Notes: generated by a model not told the origin, from the sequence alone. Shown: positions 42,738-52,849, counted from the stretch's first letter. The stretch: DNA of 64,000 bases from Nocardiopsis sp. N85 (GCF_028882275.1 NZ_JARBUT010000015.1:62001-126000), one strand, 5' to 3'. Translations and numbers: made by a program.

Positions 42738-43265
42738 TCACCGGATCATCTCGGCGATCCTGAGGACCGTTCGCCAGTTGCGTCCGGTGACGACGCCGTC
42801 GGTGTGACGGGCCACCACGTCGGGAAGCCGGGCCTGGCGAAGCCCCTCCTCGTGAACGGTGTAGGCCTCGGTCGCGGTCACCGCGAAGCGTTCGTCCGGG
42901 TACCGCCCCATGTCCAACGAGGTGAGCGCGTGGGTGTCCAGGGCCCCGGAACAGAACAGGACGAGGAACCGGGAGGGATCGACGACCTCCAGCGGATTGG
43001 CCGATACGGCGGCGGCGAACGTCTCCGCGGTGCGCACCACCACCGGCACGTCGAGACCGCACCGGTCGCGCAACCCCTCGGCGACCGCGGCGGCGACCGC
43101 GGCGGGCCCCTCGTCTCCCGAGGTGACCACCGCGTTACCGCTCTGGAGGTGGGTGGCGACGTCCCGATACCCCAGACCGGCGAGCAGCCGCCGCAGATCG
43201 GCCATGGCGATCCGCTTGTGCCGGCCGACGTTGATCCCTCGCAGCAACACCACGTACACGGTCAT
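42738..43265 (-). CDS. DUF1697 family protein
   Basis: This 175-residue protein has the DUF1697 signature at its start (MTVYVVLLRGINVGRHKRIAM), followed by LRRLLAGLGYRDVATHLQSGNAVV and a C-terminal TGRNWRTVLRIAEM. The family is widespread and small, of unknown function. The start ATG 43265 gives the normal family N terminus; ATG 43274 would add MAP. It reads towards cas6 on the same strand, but a 78-bp gap with its own control elements separates them. Confidence 0.88.
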   Translation of the reverse strand: MTVYVVLLRGINVGRHKRIAMADLRRLLAGLGYRDVATHLQSGNAVVTSGDEGPAAVAAAVAEGLRDRCGLDVPVVVRTAETFAAAVSANPLEVVDPSRFLVLFCSGALDTHALTSLDMGRYPDERFAVTATEAYTVHEEGLRQARLPDVVARHTDGVVTGRNWRTVLRIAEMIR

Positions 43266-43348
43266 GGGGGCCATTGTGCCGCCCGTGGCCGACACCGGAA
43301 CCCGTACGCTGGTGCACGCCGCGCACCCGAGCCGACACCGGAGCCACC

Positions 43349-44359
43349 GTGACCCGTCTGAGTCATACCTTCGACATCGCCCCCGTGGACCGGGAGACGG
43401 TGGACCGGATCGTCGCGGGCCTGTACGAGGTGGCCGCCGCGTGCCGGTTCGACGGCCGCGGCTGGCTGATCACGCCCGACGAGGAGGCACTCTCCCTCCT
43501 CGTCGAACGCGCCGGGGAACTGGGGCTGATCGACGTGCGAGAACGCGAGAAGCGGATCGCCGAACGGGAACGGGCCATCACGGAACTGCGCGAGGGCGAC
43601 CCCTCGCCCGGACGGCGCGAGGAGCTGGAGATCCAGGCCTCCCGGCTCGGGCTCCAGTTGCGGAGCGGCCGGCACCTGGAGCCGCGCACCCGCTACCTGG
43701 TCGCCGAACTCTCCCCCGACGGGATCCCCGTCGAACCCGGAGACGACGAGACCAAGGGCTGGAGCGGCACCGGCGTCGCCGTCACCTCCTGGGACCCGTG
43801 GGGGCGGGCGGCGATCGACTACGCCATGCCCGACGGCACCGGAACCGGGGAACCCGCGGTGACCTGGGGTTCGGTCGCCCACGACGGGGCCGCCGGCACC
43901 CTGGACTGGTCCCTGGAGATCCGGTTGCCCGGACGCGGGGCCCGGTTGCGGTCGGCCTCCGGAGCACTGCACATCGACCTCGACGCCTGGTACGCCACCC
44001 TCGACGGTGGCCCGGTACCGCCGGTGCATCTGAGCGCCACCCACGCCATGGCCCGGGTGGAGGGGTGGATCGACGCGACGCGCACGCCCGAGGGTCGCTG
44101 GTCGGTGAAGGCCGTCCTGGACGTGCGTGGGCGTGGGCTCTACCGGCCGTTCGTGGCGGCGGCGCTGTGGGCGACACGGGCCTCCTTCCGCCGCCAGGAC
44201 GCCCGCATCCGACGGGAGGGCACCGGGGAACCGACCACGGCCGACCGGTTGGAGCAGGCCGCTCGGGACTGGGACACGGCCGCCCAGGCCGCCCCACAGG
44301 TCCCCGATCTGCTGGCCGACCTCGCCCGGGTCATGTCCGAGGAGCGCCGACGCCCCTGA
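43349..44359 (+). CDS. Hypothetical protein (336 aa) with a charged central helix
   Basis: GTG at 43349 lies 6 bases after GGAG and is divergent from the DUF1697 gene. Features include an N-terminal soluble part, a strongly charged helical stretch of about 35 residues (VREREKRIAERERAITELREG), a beta-rich middle with RYLVAELSPDG and WDPWGRAAIDY, and a C-terminal helical part (LYRPFVAAALWATR). There is no signal peptide and no metal or nucleotide motif. I do not recognise the family. It converges with the symporter gene. Confidence 0.65.
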   Translation: MTRLSHTFDIAPVDRETVDRIVAGLYEVAAACRFDGRGWLITPDEEALSLLVERAGELGLIDVREREKRIAERERAITELREGDPSPGRREELEIQASRLGLQLRSGRHLEPRTRYLVAELSPDGIPVEPGDDETKGWSGTGVAVTSWDPWGRAAIDYAMPDGTGTGEPAVTWGSVAHDGAAGTLDWSLEIRLPGRGARLRSASGALHIDLDAWYATLDGGPVPPVHLSATHAMARVEGWIDATRTPEGRWSVKAVLDVRGRGLYRPFVAAALWATRASFRRQDARIRREGTGEPTTADRLEQAARDWDTAAQAAPQVPDLLADLARVMSEERRRP

Positions 44360-44429
44360 CCCGCCCGCACCGCCCACCCGGAGCCGGGGTCCTCGACGGA
44401 CTCCTCCGGCGCTGCCCCTCCCTCACCCG

Positions 44430-46196
44430 TCAGTCCCGGTCGGCACCCCATCCGGTGAGGGAGCGCACCCGCAGCTCGGTGAACCGGGCGCTGTTGCGCT
44501 CGGGGGAGAGCAGGCTGCCCACCACCGCGCAGGCGAAACCGAGGGGCACCGCGACCAGTGCCGGGTTCTCCATGGGGAAGAACCCGATATCGATCCACGG
44601 CGGCAGCACCGACAGGTTCTCTCCGGTGACCGGGTCGGTCTTGCCCGACATCACCGGTGAGAACAGCATGAGCAGGAGCGTCGCCGACAGCCCGCCGTAG
44701 ATGCCCCACTCGACGCCCTTGGTGTTGAACCGGCGCCAGAACATGGTGAGCACGATGACCGGGAGGTTCGCGGCGGCGGCGATGGCGAAGGCCAGTCCCA
44801 CCAGGAACGCCACGTTCTGTTCCTGGGCCTGTACGGCCAGCACGATGGCGACCGCGCCGATGAGACAGGCCGAGAAGCGGGCCACCCCCATCTCCTGCGA
44901 CTCGCGCGGCCTGCCCCACATGAGGATGTGGCCGAACAGGTCGTGGGCGATGGAGGAGGACGAGGCCAGGGTGAGGCTGGCGATGACCGCCAGGATCGTG
45001 GCCAGCGCCACCGCCGAGATCAACGCCAACAGGACGGCGGCGCCCACCGGGCCGGCGGTGAGCCGGCCCAGCTCCTCGGCGAGCATCGGCACGGCGCTGT
45101 TGCCGGAGGGGTCCAGGGCCATGATGCGTTCGGAGCCCACCAGGGCGGCCGCGCCGAAGCCCAGGGCGAGCGTCATCAGGTAGAAGGCCCCGACCATGAC
45201 GATGGTGCGGTTCACCGAGGAGCGCGCCGAACGCCCGTCGGGCACCGTGTAGAAGCGGATGAGGATGTGCGGCAGGGCGACCGTGCCCAGCACCAGCGCC
45301 AGGCCCAGGCTGATGAGGTCGAGCTTGTTGAACAGGGTGGTGGTGGGCTCCCCCGGCACCTCCACCCCGAAGCGCAGTCCCGGCTCCAGGAACGCCGTCC
45401 CGTGGCCGCTGGCCTCGGCCGCGGCCCCGAGCAGGGCCCGCGGATCGAACGAGAACATCGCCAGGACCAGGACGGTGAGCATCCCGGTGGCGGCGAGCAG
45501 CACGATCGCCTTGATGATCTGCAACCAGGTGGCGGCCTTCATCCCGCCGTACATGACGTAGACGATCATCAGCACGCCCACCAGCACGATGGCGCCGGTG
45601 CGGGCCTGGGAGGCGCTCATGCCCAGGAAGGTGCCGCCGTCGTGCAGCCCCAGCAGGACCGAGACCAGGGCGCCCGCCCCGACCATCTGGGCGACCAGGT
45701 AGAACACGCACACGGTGACCGTGGAGATCGTGCAGGCCAGGCGCACCCGCATCCGGCGCATGCGGAAGGCCGGCAGGTCGGCCATGGTGAACCGGCCGGT
45801 GTTGCGCATCAGCTGGGCCATGGGCAGCACCAGCAGCCAGGCCACCAGGAAGCCGATGGAGTACAGGAACCCGTCGTAGCCCTGGAGGGCGATCATGCCG
45901 GCGATGCCCAGGAACGAGGCGGCGGACAGGTAGTCACCGGTCAGGGCGAGGCCGTTCTGGGTACTGGAGAACCCGCGCCCGCCCGCGTAGAAGTCGACGG
46001 CGCCCTTGGTGGTGTGCCGGGCCCGAATGGTGATGGCCAGGGTGACCAGGACGAACAGCGCGCACAGGCCGATGGTCCAGGCGTGCGCGGGACCGAACCG
46101 CCCGTCCAGGGCGGTGGGTTCGGCGAGGAGGTGGACGATGCCGTCCCCCGTGACGGCACCGTCCACACCCGCCCTCGAAAGCGATCCGACGATCAT
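44430..46196 (-). CDS. Sodium:solute symporter, ActP/MctC-like (monocarboxylate uptake)
   Basis: This 588-residue SSF-family membrane protein has about 13 hydrophobic segments. The SSF signature is visible in DFYAGGRGFSSTQNGLALTGDYLSAASFLGIAG, and GGMKAATWLQIIKA is the usual middle motif. The combination with an upstream DUF485 gene is characteristic of ActP (acetate) and MctC (pyruvate/acetate/propionate) transporters. The substrate cannot be fixed from sequence, but short monocarboxylates are most likely. Start ATG 46196 overlaps the DUF485 stop by 4 bp, so the two are translationally coupled. Confidence 0.88.
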   Translation of the reverse strand: MIVGSLSRAGVDGAVTGDGIVHLLAEPTALDGRFGPAHAWTIGLCALFVLVTLAITIRARHTTKGAVDFYAGGRGFSSTQNGLALTGDYLSAASFLGIAGMIALQGYDGFLYSIGFLVAWLLVLPMAQLMRNTGRFTMADLPAFRMRRMRVRLACTISTVTVCVFYLVAQMVGAGALVSVLLGLHDGGTFLGMSASQARTGAIVLVGVLMIVYVMYGGMKAATWLQIIKAIVLLAATGMLTVLVLAMFSFDPRALLGAAAEASGHGTAFLEPGLRFGVEVPGEPTTTLFNKLDLISLGLALVLGTVALPHILIRFYTVPDGRSARSSVNRTIVMVGAFYLMTLALGFGAAALVGSERIMALDPSGNSAVPMLAEELGRLTAGPVGAAVLLALISAVALATILAVIASLTLASSSSIAHDLFGHILMWGRPRESQEMGVARFSACLIGAVAIVLAVQAQEQNVAFLVGLAFAIAAAANLPVIVLTMFWRRFNTKGVEWGIYGGLSATLLLMLFSPVMSGKTDPVTGENLSVLPPWIDIGFFPMENPALVAVPLGFACAVVGSLLSPERNSARFTELRVRSLTGWGADRD

Positions 46197-46654
46197 CGGG
46201 ACACCGCCGGACCGTCCACGCCGGGCCGCGGCGACCGGGCGCCCCCGTCGGCCTGGTCGCGGATCTGCGCGGCCAGGGGGTCGATCGCACGCGCGGAGAA
46301 ACGGCCGAACGCCCAGGCGAGCACGAAGGTGAGCAGGAACTGCCCTATTCCCAGGAGCAGGGCGACATTGATGGAATCGGCGATCTGCACGCTCATGAAA
46401 TCGCGCGCGTACGCCGACAACAACAGATAGGCCATGTAACTACCGAGGAAGGCGACGACCAAGGCGCCGGCCTGGAACGCGAATCTCCTTCGTAGTTTCA
46501 CGAAGCGGGGATCGACGGACACACGTTCGCAGGCGTGGGCGATATCCGCCTGCTCACGCCGCCGCGCCGCCGCCGACCTGGCCGGTCGCGCGCCGGACTC
46601 CTCCTCGGCCTCCGGTGCGCGCCTTCTGTAGACACCCTCCATGTAATCGACCAC
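46193..46654 (-). CDS. DUF485 membrane protein, symporter partner
   Basis: This 153-residue protein has two hydrophobic segments in the DUF485 arrangement: VKLRRRFAFQAGALVVAFLGSYMAYLLLSAYARDFM, then INVALLLGIGQFLLTFVLAWAF. An Arg-rich N-terminal part (about 45 residues) is longer than in E. coli YjcH. GTG 46654 follows GGGGGAGGCTC. DUF485 genes nearly always precede actP-type symporters in one operon, though their role is unknown. Confidence 0.88.
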   Translation of the reverse strand: MVDYMEGVYRRRAPEAEEESGARPARSAAARRREQADIAHACERVSVDPRFVKLRRRFAFQAGALVVAFLGSYMAYLLLSAYARDFMSVQIADSINVALLLGIGQFLLTFVLAWAFGRFSARAIDPLAAQIRDQADGGARSPRPGVDGPAVSR

Positions 46655-47147
46655 GAGCCTCCCCCTGTTCCCCTTCCCCCGGACATCGCTCCCCCGCGAT
46701 CCCCATCACCGACCGGCGCGCCGACCACGGCGGGCGGCTCCCGTCCCCCTTCGCCGCGCCGCGAGCGCCCCCCTTTCCGGGCGGTACTGGCAATACCCTA
46801 GCCACGCCGTTCGCTGCTCGTTCACCAAATGCACAAATCGACTGGAGGAAATCATGGCGTCCCGTTCCGAGAACGGACGAAGAATAAGTGACAATGACAG
46901 TCGGTGCGATATCACCGCGCATCGCGCGATCCGGATCACAGCGACGCCACCGAACCGGAGAAGGCCTGCTCACCGGGGGCGCGCGCGAGCGGGCGGGCCG
47001 CACTCGTCCCCGGTCTTCGCTAGGCTTCGGGGCGACCCCGAACCCCGTGCACGGCGAACCCGGCGCACATTCGGCCGTTTCGTTCGTACAGGTGTATGAT
47101 TAAGGGGTCCAGCACTGTTCACGCGATACCGAAGGGAAATCCCCGCC
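46655..47147. promoter_or_regulatory. Divergent spacer: promoters of the DUF485 and 86-residue genes, possible small ORF
   Basis: This is a 493-bp region. TATGAT at 47095-47100 is a good -10 for the 86-residue gene, 48 bp before its start, though its -35 is poor. An 81-codon ORF (46854-47099, plus strand) has a perfect GGAGG at 46844. Its composition is Arg-rich throughout and it ends where the next promoter lies. It may be a leader peptide or chance. The DNA around 46800-46920 is less GC-rich than average, as expected for a control region. Confidence 0.4.
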
Positions 47148-47408
47148 GTGGTCACCGAGGTCTTCACGCGCAAGTACTGCGATCCCCACGCCGTTCGCGA
47201 GGAGAAGGTCGAGGCGACTGAGGTCATCCAGTTCGCCTGGGAGGGCACCGTCCGCGAGGTCGACGCCTGCACCGACTGCTTCAAGGAGCACGAGGTCCGG
47301 TTCGAACCGCTCGTGGACTACTCGCGTCCGGTGAAGAAGCAGCGCCGTGTCACGAAGAAGGCCGCCTCCGACGCGGCCGACGGCGCGACCACCGAGGACG
47401 ACGAGTAA
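47148..47408 (+). CDS. Small (86 aa) protein with possible zinc-binding Cys/His pairs
   Basis: GTG at 47148 follows GAAGGGAAA. The product has KYCDPHA early and ACTDCFKEH in the middle, a CxxH plus CxxC pair that could bind one zinc. A Lys/Arg-rich segment (RPVKKQRRVTKK) and an acidic C terminus (DGATTEDDE) follow. The charge pattern resembles small nucleic-acid binding proteins. It is separated from the convergent ACT-GNAT gene by a strong terminator, and no function is known to me. Confidence 0.7.
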   Translation: MVTEVFTRKYCDPHAVREEKVEATEVIQFAWEGTVREVDACTDCFKEHEVRFEPLVDYSRPVKKQRRVTKKAASDAADGATTEDDE

Positions 47409-47530
47409 CACCCACCGCCCGGCCGATCGGCGCTTCCGCGCACCGATGACCGGCCGCGCACCCGAGCACTCCTCCCCGAGGGGCGAGGGCTCCCGTGCCC
47501 CAGGAGACGGCCTCGACGCGTCGAGCACGA

Positions 47531-47570
47531 GCGGGGGTCGGCGACACCCCCAGTGACCGCCGACCCCCGC
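47531..47570. terminator. Bidirectional terminator
   Basis: GCGGGGGTCGGCG (47531-47543) pairs perfectly with CGCCGACCCCCGC (47558-47570), with a 14-base loop, between the convergent stops at 47408 and 47602. Confidence 0.7.
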
Positions 47571-47601
47571 GTCCTCGCGCGGCCCTCGGGCCGCGCCGGG
47601 T

Positions 47602-48696
47602 TCAACCCCGGCCCATCAGCCGGGCCAACTGCCCGACACGGCCCGGCTCACCGGCCGGCCCGTTCTGCACGGCCTCGGCCACCGGCAGCCGGGCGTGCAC
47701 GTACGAACCCTCCTGCGTCCGCACCGCGGCCCCGAAGCGTCGCATGATCCGCAGCATCGCGGTGTTGGACAACGTCGTCTCCGCCCGCACCTCGGCCAGG
47801 CCCCAGTCGGCGGCGATGACCGTCAGCGCACGGGTCAACGCGGTACCCACACCGCGGCCCTGCCACCCGTCCTCCACCAGGAACGCGATCTCACCGACCC
47901 CCGGATCCAGGGTGTACATCAGATGCGCCAGGGCCACCGGGTGCTCCTCGCCCTGCGTCCGCACCGCCAGCGTCAGTCCGCGATCGGGATCGCAGAACAC
48001 CCGCAGCATCTGCGGAGTCGGTTCGCGCATGCCCGCCAGATAACGTCCCCGCACCGTCTCCGGGGAGCACCGCCGGTGCAGGTCCACCACGGCGGGGGCG
48101 TCCGTCTCGCGCACCTGGCGCAGCGACAGCGCCGTCCCCTCGTTCGTGCGGATGGTCCGATCGGTGGGCACCGGGCCCGTCGAGGGCATCACCGACCGCA
48201 CCAGGGCGTCCGCCCGGCTGGACTCGGTCCAGGTGAAGGGGTGGGAGGCCCGGCGCACCAGCACCCCGCGCAACGGACCCACCGGCACCAGCATGGCGGT
48301 GCCCGGCTCCGACTCGTCCACGCCCTCGGCCCGGGTCAGGTTGGTCCAGTGCGCCTCGTCCGCCATCAACAACTCGGCCAGCGCGGCGGGCAGACGATTG
48401 GGGTGGGAGCGCAACCGCGCGGTGAGCAACAGGGCCCGCGTGACGTCGTCGCCCACCTCGCGCCGGTGGGCGGGGACCGCCGTGACCGTCCCGGCGGGGC
48501 AGTGTTCTTGGAGCGCGCGCAGGGCGGCGCCGTGATCGTCGGGGATGTCCACCACGAACTCGTCCACCACACCCGTCACATCGGTGTGGATGGACAGCCC
48601 CACGATGTTCCCTCCCCGTCCGGCGAGGGCGTCGACGAGTCCGGCCAGACCGCCGGGGCGATCCTCGACCGCGGTCCTGATGCGCCACAGGCCCAC
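47602..48696 (-). CDS. ACT-domain GNAT acetyltransferase
   Basis: This 364-residue two-domain protein has residues 1-75 as an ACT-like ligand-binding domain (TAVEDRPGGLAGLVDALAGRGGNIVGLSIH, with the Gly turn that usually binds an amino acid). Residues about 195-340 form a GNAT acetyltransferase, with the acetyl-CoA loop near DGWQGRGVGTALT. Proteins of this layout in actinobacteria are thought to be amino-acid-controlled lysine acetyltransferases (for example Micromonospora and Streptomyces AAPatA-type enzymes). Asn or Cys could be the ligand, but this cannot be told here. GTG 48696 is preceded by GGGGGG. Confidence 0.85.
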   Translation of the reverse strand: MGLWRIRTAVEDRPGGLAGLVDALAGRGGNIVGLSIHTDVTGVVDEFVVDIPDDHGAALRALQEHCPAGTVTAVPAHRREVGDDVTRALLLTARLRSHPNRLPAALAELLMADEAHWTNLTRAEGVDESEPGTAMLVPVGPLRGVLVRRASHPFTWTESSRADALVRSVMPSTGPVPTDRTIRTNEGTALSLRQVRETDAPAVVDLHRRCSPETVRGRYLAGMREPTPQMLRVFCDPDRGLTLAVRTQGEEHPVALAHLMYTLDPGVGEIAFLVEDGWQGRGVGTALTRALTVIAADWGLAEVRAETTLSNTAMLRIMRRFGAAVRTQEGSYVHARLPVAEAVQNGPAGEPGRVGQLARLMGRG

Positions 48697-49047
48697 TGTG
48701 CCCCCCTGGAGAGAAGATGTTCCCGCCGCCGCGGGACGACGCTGTCACCACGGCGGCGGGACGCGCACCGACGTGTCTCCACACTGAGGGGTCGAGGTTT
48801 CCGGCGCGTTATGCGCCTGTTGAGTTCTCCGTTCCCCTTCCCGTTCCCGTTCGCTCCGGCCCGCCCGCCGCCGACGGCCCACGGCGGACGACCCGACGTT
48901 CACCCCACCGGGCTCCGGAACCCCAGGGGCGCACCGTGCCCTCCCGGCCCTTCGCCTCGGGCCGCGCGGGGCACCCGGGGCACGGGACCTCCGATCGCCA
49001 CGCGGCCCCCCACGTCCGCTCCGCCGGCCCCGTGCGCCGTTCGCCGG
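48697..49047. other. Spacer between ACT-GNAT gene and hutI
   Basis: This 351-bp stretch has no supported gene. The nearest structure is TCCCGCCGCCG (48721-48731) with CGGCGGCGGGA (48751-48761), an 11-bp inverted repeat with a 19-base centre, in the promoter or leader position of the ACT-GNAT gene. The hutI terminator was not identified. Confidence 0.4.
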
Positions 49048-50253
49048 TCAAGGACGGCCGTGCGCCAGGACTCCGTCCTTCCACACCGCCGCGACCTGCG
49101 GGACACCGGGCCGGTAGGCCAGGTAGAGGTGGTTGGGCGCGTTCAGCAGGACCAGATCGGCGTGGGCGCCCGGGGACAGCCGGCCCACGTCGGTGCGGCG
49201 CAGCGCCAGCGCGCCGCCGGCCGTGGCCGCCCACACCGCCTCGTCGGGGGTCATCCCCATGTCGCGCACCGCGACCGCGATGCAAAAGGCCAGACTCGAC
49301 GTGAAGCACGACCCCGGATTGCAGTCACTGGCCAGCGCCACGATCGCGCCCGCGTCGATGAGCGCGCGGGCGTCCGGGTAGCTCTGCCGAGTGGAGAAGT
49401 CCACACCGGGCAGCAGGGTCGCCACCGTCGGCTCGGTACGCTTCGCCGCCTGCGCCAAGGCGTCGACGTCGGCCGCCGACAGGTAGGTGCAGTGGTCCAC
49501 CGACGCCGCGCCCACCTCCACCGCCAACCGCACGCCCGGCCCCTCACCCAGCTGGTTGCCGTGCACCCGGGGCAGCAGGCCGCGGGCCATGCCCGCCGTC
49601 AGGACCCGACGCGAGGCCTCCTCGTCGAAGGCGCCGCGTTCGCAGAACACGTCGATCCACCGCGCGCGCGGGGCGCACGCGTCCAGCATCGGACCGGTGA
49701 CCAGGTCCACGTACCCCTGCGGGTCGTCGGCGTACTCGGGGGCCACCACGTGCGCCCCCAGGAAGGTGACCTCGTCGGTCACCCGTCCGGCCACCGCCAG
49801 GGCACGCTCCTCGTCGGCCACGGTCAGCCCGTACCCCGACTTGACCTCCAGGGTGGTCGTTCCCTGGGCTCGCGCCTCGGCCACGAACCCCCGCGCGCCC
49901 GCCAGCAGCTCGGCGTCGCTCGCCGCCCGGGTGGCCGCCACCGTGGTGCGGATCCCCCCGGCCGAATAGGGGCGTCCGCTCATCCGGGCGGCGAACTCCC
50001 GGCTGCGGTCCCCGGCGAACACGATGTGGGAGTGGGAGTCCACGAACCCCGGGATGACGCACCGGCCGGCGGCGTCCACCCGCGCGTCGGCGGCCGGGGC
50101 GTGGGCGCGCGGCCCCGCCCACGCCACCGCGCCGCCCTCGATCACCAGGGCGGCGTCCTCGACCGTGCCGACCCGCCCCTCCCCCAGGCCCGGGTCGTTG
50201 GTGACCAGGGTGGCGATGTCGTCGATGAGGATGCTCTCGGGCACATCGGTCAT
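49048..50253 (-). CDS. hutI: Imidazolonepropionase
   Basis: HutI hydrolyses imidazolone propionate to N-formimidoyl-L-glutamate, the third step of histidine degradation. The 401-residue amidohydrolase has [15 protein letters not shown] (HxH metal site), [14 protein letters not shown] and SDCNPGS, the normal HutI set. ATG 50253 overlaps the hutF stop by 4 bp. It is the last gene of the hut operon. Confidence 0.95.
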   Translation of the reverse strand: MTDVPESILIDDIATLVTNDPGLGEGRVGTVEDAALVIEGGAVAWAGPRAHAPAADARVDAAGRCVIPGFVDSHSHIVFAGDRSREFAARMSGRPYSAGGIRTTVAATRAASDAELLAGARGFVAEARAQGTTTLEVKSGYGLTVADEERALAVAGRVTDEVTFLGAHVVAPEYADDPQGYVDLVTGPMLDACAPRARWIDVFCERGAFDEEASRRVLTAGMARGLLPRVHGNQLGEGPGVRLAVEVGAASVDHCTYLSAADVDALAQAAKRTEPTVATLLPGVDFSTRQSYPDARALIDAGAIVALASDCNPGSCFTSSLAFCIAVAVRDMGMTPDEAVWAATAGGALALRRTDVGRLSPGAHADLVLLNAPNHLYLAYRPGVPQVAAVWKDGVLAHGRP

Positions 50254-51602
50254 GTCGCGATCTCCTTGATCACCGTGTCGAGGTCGTGGGCGAGGTCGGG
50301 CCGACGGGTGTGGACGCCGTCGCGGACGATCCAGCGGCCGTCGGCCATCACGTGCCGCACGTCGGAGGCGTCGGCGGCGAAGACCACCGCGTCCACGGCC
50401 CGGTCCGGGTCCGCGCCCGCCAGCCGCACCCCCTCCAAGGGGACGTTGACCAGGTCGGCGCGGGCCCCGGGGCGCAGCGCGCCCGCGTCGTCCCACCCCA
50501 GGGAGGCGTGGGCGGTGGCGGCGCGCATCAGGTCGCCCGAGCCCAGGGTGCCGCGCCGGTGGGTGCGCAACCGCTCGTGCAGCTCCACCGCGCGCGCCTC
50601 CTCGAACAGGTCGATCCGCGCGTGCTGGTCACTGCCCAGGCTCAACCGGTCCGTGTCCAGGTCCCCGGTGCGGGGCAACCCGTCGGCCAGGTCCCGTTCG
50701 GTGGTCGGGCACAGGCACACCGTGGAGCGCGAGGCGCGGATCGCGGCGACGTCGGCGTCGGTGAGGTGGGTGGCGTGCACCAGACTGGTGCGCTCCCCCA
50801 GCACCCCGGCGTCGGCGAGCACCGCGATGGGGGTGCGCCCGTGGGCGGCCAGACAGACCGCGTTCTCGGCGGGCTGCTCCGACACGTGGACGTGCAGGGG
50901 GCCGCCCAGCCCGTCGGCCACCGCCGCCACCCCGGGCAGCGCGTCGACGGGAACGGCGCGCACCGAGTGGGCGGCCACGCCCAGGCGCGCGTGCCCGGGG
51001 AGCGGCCCGAACCCGGCGACCCGCTCGGCCCATCCGGCGACGTCGCCGTCCCCGAACCGCACCTGGGGCCCGGTCAGGGGCCGGTGGGTGCCGTCCGGTT
51101 CCAGTCCGCCCGCCAGGTAGCACACGTCGAGCAACGTCACCCGCAGCCCGGCGTCGGCGGCCGCGCCGAGCAGGGCCCGCCCCATCTCGTTGGGATCGGC
51201 GTAGCGGACCCCGCCGGGGGCGTGGTGCAGGTAGTGGAACTCCCCGACGCACGTCACCCCGGCCAGGGCCATCTCGGCGTAGACCGCGCGGGCCAGCCGC
51301 AGGTAGGTGTCGGGATCGAGTCGGTCGGCGACCCGGTACATCACCTCGCGCCAGGTCCAGAACGAACCGCCGTCGGAGTGGGTGCGCCCGCGCAGCGCCC
51401 GGTGGAAGGCGTGCGAGTGCGCGTCGGCCAGCCCCGGCAGGGTGACCCCGGTGAGCGTCTCGGCGTCGGCGGGCGGCTCGACCCCGGCGACGACCGACGC
51501 GAACCCGCCGTCGACGATCTCCAACAGGACCCCGTGTTCGGGGGCGCCGTCGGCGGACCCGGTCCAGGCCAGCTCGCACCACAGCCGGATCGGGGCGCTC
51601 AT
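50250..51602 (-). CDS. hutF: Formimidoylglutamate deiminase
   Basis: HutF deaminates N-formimidoylglutamate to N-formylglutamate and ammonia. The 450-residue protein has [18 protein letters not shown] (HxH), [16 protein letters not shown] and SLGSDQHAR. The last supplies the metal Asp and His. Having HutF means the pathway goes through N-formylglutamate rather than directly to formamide by HutG. It overlaps its neighbours on both sides (ATGA). Confidence 0.92.
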   Translation of the reverse strand: MSAPIRLWCELAWTGSADGAPEHGVLLEIVDGGFASVVAGVEPPADAETLTGVTLPGLADAHSHAFHRALRGRTHSDGGSFWTWREVMYRVADRLDPDTYLRLARAVYAEMALAGVTCVGEFHYLHHAPGGVRYADPNEMGRALLGAAADAGLRVTLLDVCYLAGGLEPDGTHRPLTGPQVRFGDGDVAGWAERVAGFGPLPGHARLGVAAHSVRAVPVDALPGVAAVADGLGGPLHVHVSEQPAENAVCLAAHGRTPIAVLADAGVLGERTSLVHATHLTDADVAAIRASRSTVCLCPTTERDLADGLPRTGDLDTDRLSLGSDQHARIDLFEEARAVELHERLRTHRRGTLGSGDLMRAATAHASLGWDDAGALRPGARADLVNVPLEGVRLAGADPDRAVDAVVFAADASDVRHVMADGRWIVRDGVHTRRPDLAHDLDTVIKEIAT

Positions 51603-52849
51603 CGCGCCCCCTCCCCGGTGAGCAGGTCCGTCAGGACGTCGGCCAGCGCGATGACCCCGGCGTGGCAGTCGTCCGGGCGCGCCCACTCGTGCGGGGAGTG
51701 CGAGACCCCGGTGGGGTTGCGCACGTACAGCATCGCCGTGGGCACGTGGGCGGCGAGCACCCCGGCGTCGTGCCCGGCGCCGGTGGGCAGCACCGGCACC
51801 GCCGGGCCCCGGCCGGCGATCACCGCGCCGAGCCGGTCGCGCAGCGCCTCGGCGAACCCCACCAGCGGGGTCCGGGACTCGGTGACCATCTCCACGCCCA
51901 CACCGTGTTCTCGGGCGGCCCGCTCGGCGGCCCCGCGCACCTGGGCCACCACCGCCTCCAGCGCCGTCTCGTCGGCGGCCCGCGCGTCCAACCAGGCCCT
52001 GACCAGTGACGGGATCGCGTTGGTGCCGTTGGGCGTGACGAGGGTCTTGGCGACGGTGGCGCGGGCGTCGTGCGCCACCGCCGCCTCCCGGGCGGCCAGG
52101 ACGGTGTGCGCGAACGGCAGCATGGGGTCGTCGCGGTCCACCAGGCGGGTGGTCCCGGCGTGGTCGGCACGGCCGGTGAAGTCGATCCGCCACCGGCCGT
52201 GCGGCCAGATGGTGGAGGCCACGGCCACCGCGTGCGGGGTGTCCTCCAGGGCGCGCCCCTGTTCCACGTGCAGCTCGACGAACACGTCGAGCAGCCCCAG
52301 GGTGTCGGGGTCGGCGCCGATGCCCTCCGGGTCCAGCCCCGCCCCTTCCATCGCTTTCGCCCAGGTCAGGCCGTCCGCGTCGGTGAGGGAGCGGGCCCGC
52401 TCCGGAGAGATCCCCCCGGTGGCGAGCCTGCTGCCCAGACAGGGGACACCGAATCGGCCGCCCTCCTCCTCGACGAACACCACCACGGCCAACGGCCGCG
52501 CGGGACGCACCCCGCGCCGCCGCAGCTCGTCCACCGCGGCCAGCGCGCTCACCACCCCGAGCGGACCGTCGAAGGGCCCTCCCGAGGGCACCGAGTCCAG
52601 GTGCGAGCCGGTGGCGACGGCCCCCGGTCCGGGTCCGCCCCACCAGGCCCACAGGTTGCCGTTGCGGTCGGTCCGCACCTCCAGCCCGCGGGCCTTCGCC
52701 TCCTGGACGAACCAGGCGCGGGCGTCGGTGTCGGCGCCCGCCCAGCTGAACCGGTGGTAGCCGCCGTCGGTGTCCCGGCCCACCGGGGCCAGGTCCGCCC
52801 ACATCCGGTCGAACGCCCCCGCGTCGGGGACGGTGCGCTGCTCTCCCAC
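51599..52849 (-). CDS. M20-family amidohydrolase (allantoate amidohydrolase-like), probable N-formylglutamate hydrolase
   Basis: This 416-residue zinc hydrolase of the allantoate amidohydrolase/N-carbamoyl-L-amino acid hydrolase group shows GSHLDSVPSGGPFDG (first metal His), VFVEEEGGRFG, LELHVEQG and a GAGHDAGVLA C-terminal motif. Its usual annotation is allantoate amidohydrolase. Because it lies inside the hut operon directly after hutF (ATGA overlap), it more likely hydrolyses N-formylglutamate to glutamate and formate, the missing step. GTG 52849 is the start, 6 bp after the hutU stop. Confidence 0.88.
   Translation of the reverse strand: MGEQRTVPDAGAFDRMWADLAPVGRDTDGGYHRFSWAGADTDARAWFVQEAKARGLEVRTDRNGNLWAWWGGPGPGAVATGSHLDSVPSGGPFDGPLGVVSALAAVDELRRRGVRPARPLAVVVFVEEEGGRFGVPCLGSRLATGGISPERARSLTDADGLTWAKAMEGAGLDPEGIGADPDTLGLLDVFVELHVEQGRALEDTPHAVAVASTIWPHGRWRIDFTGRADHAGTTRLVDRDDPMLPFAHTVLAAREAAVAHDARATVAKTLVTPNGTNAIPSLVRAWLDARAADETALEAVVAQVRGAAERAAREHGVGVEMVTESRTPLVGFAEALRDRLGAVIAGRGPAVPVLPTGAGHDAGVLAAHVPTAMLYVRNPTGVSHSPHEWARPDDCHAGVIALADVLTDLLTGEGAR

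Noticed and set aside
46706-46939. A minus-strand ORF starting MISSSRFVHLVNEQRTAWL upstream of the DUF485 gene
   Set aside because: No ribosome-binding site of note, and it lies in the promoter region; the composition turns into Arg-rich noise after 35 residues.
47695-51120. A 1141-codon frame on the plus strand opposite the ACT-GNAT, hutI and hutF genes
   Set aside because: High-GC shadow frame over proven coding DNA of the other strand.
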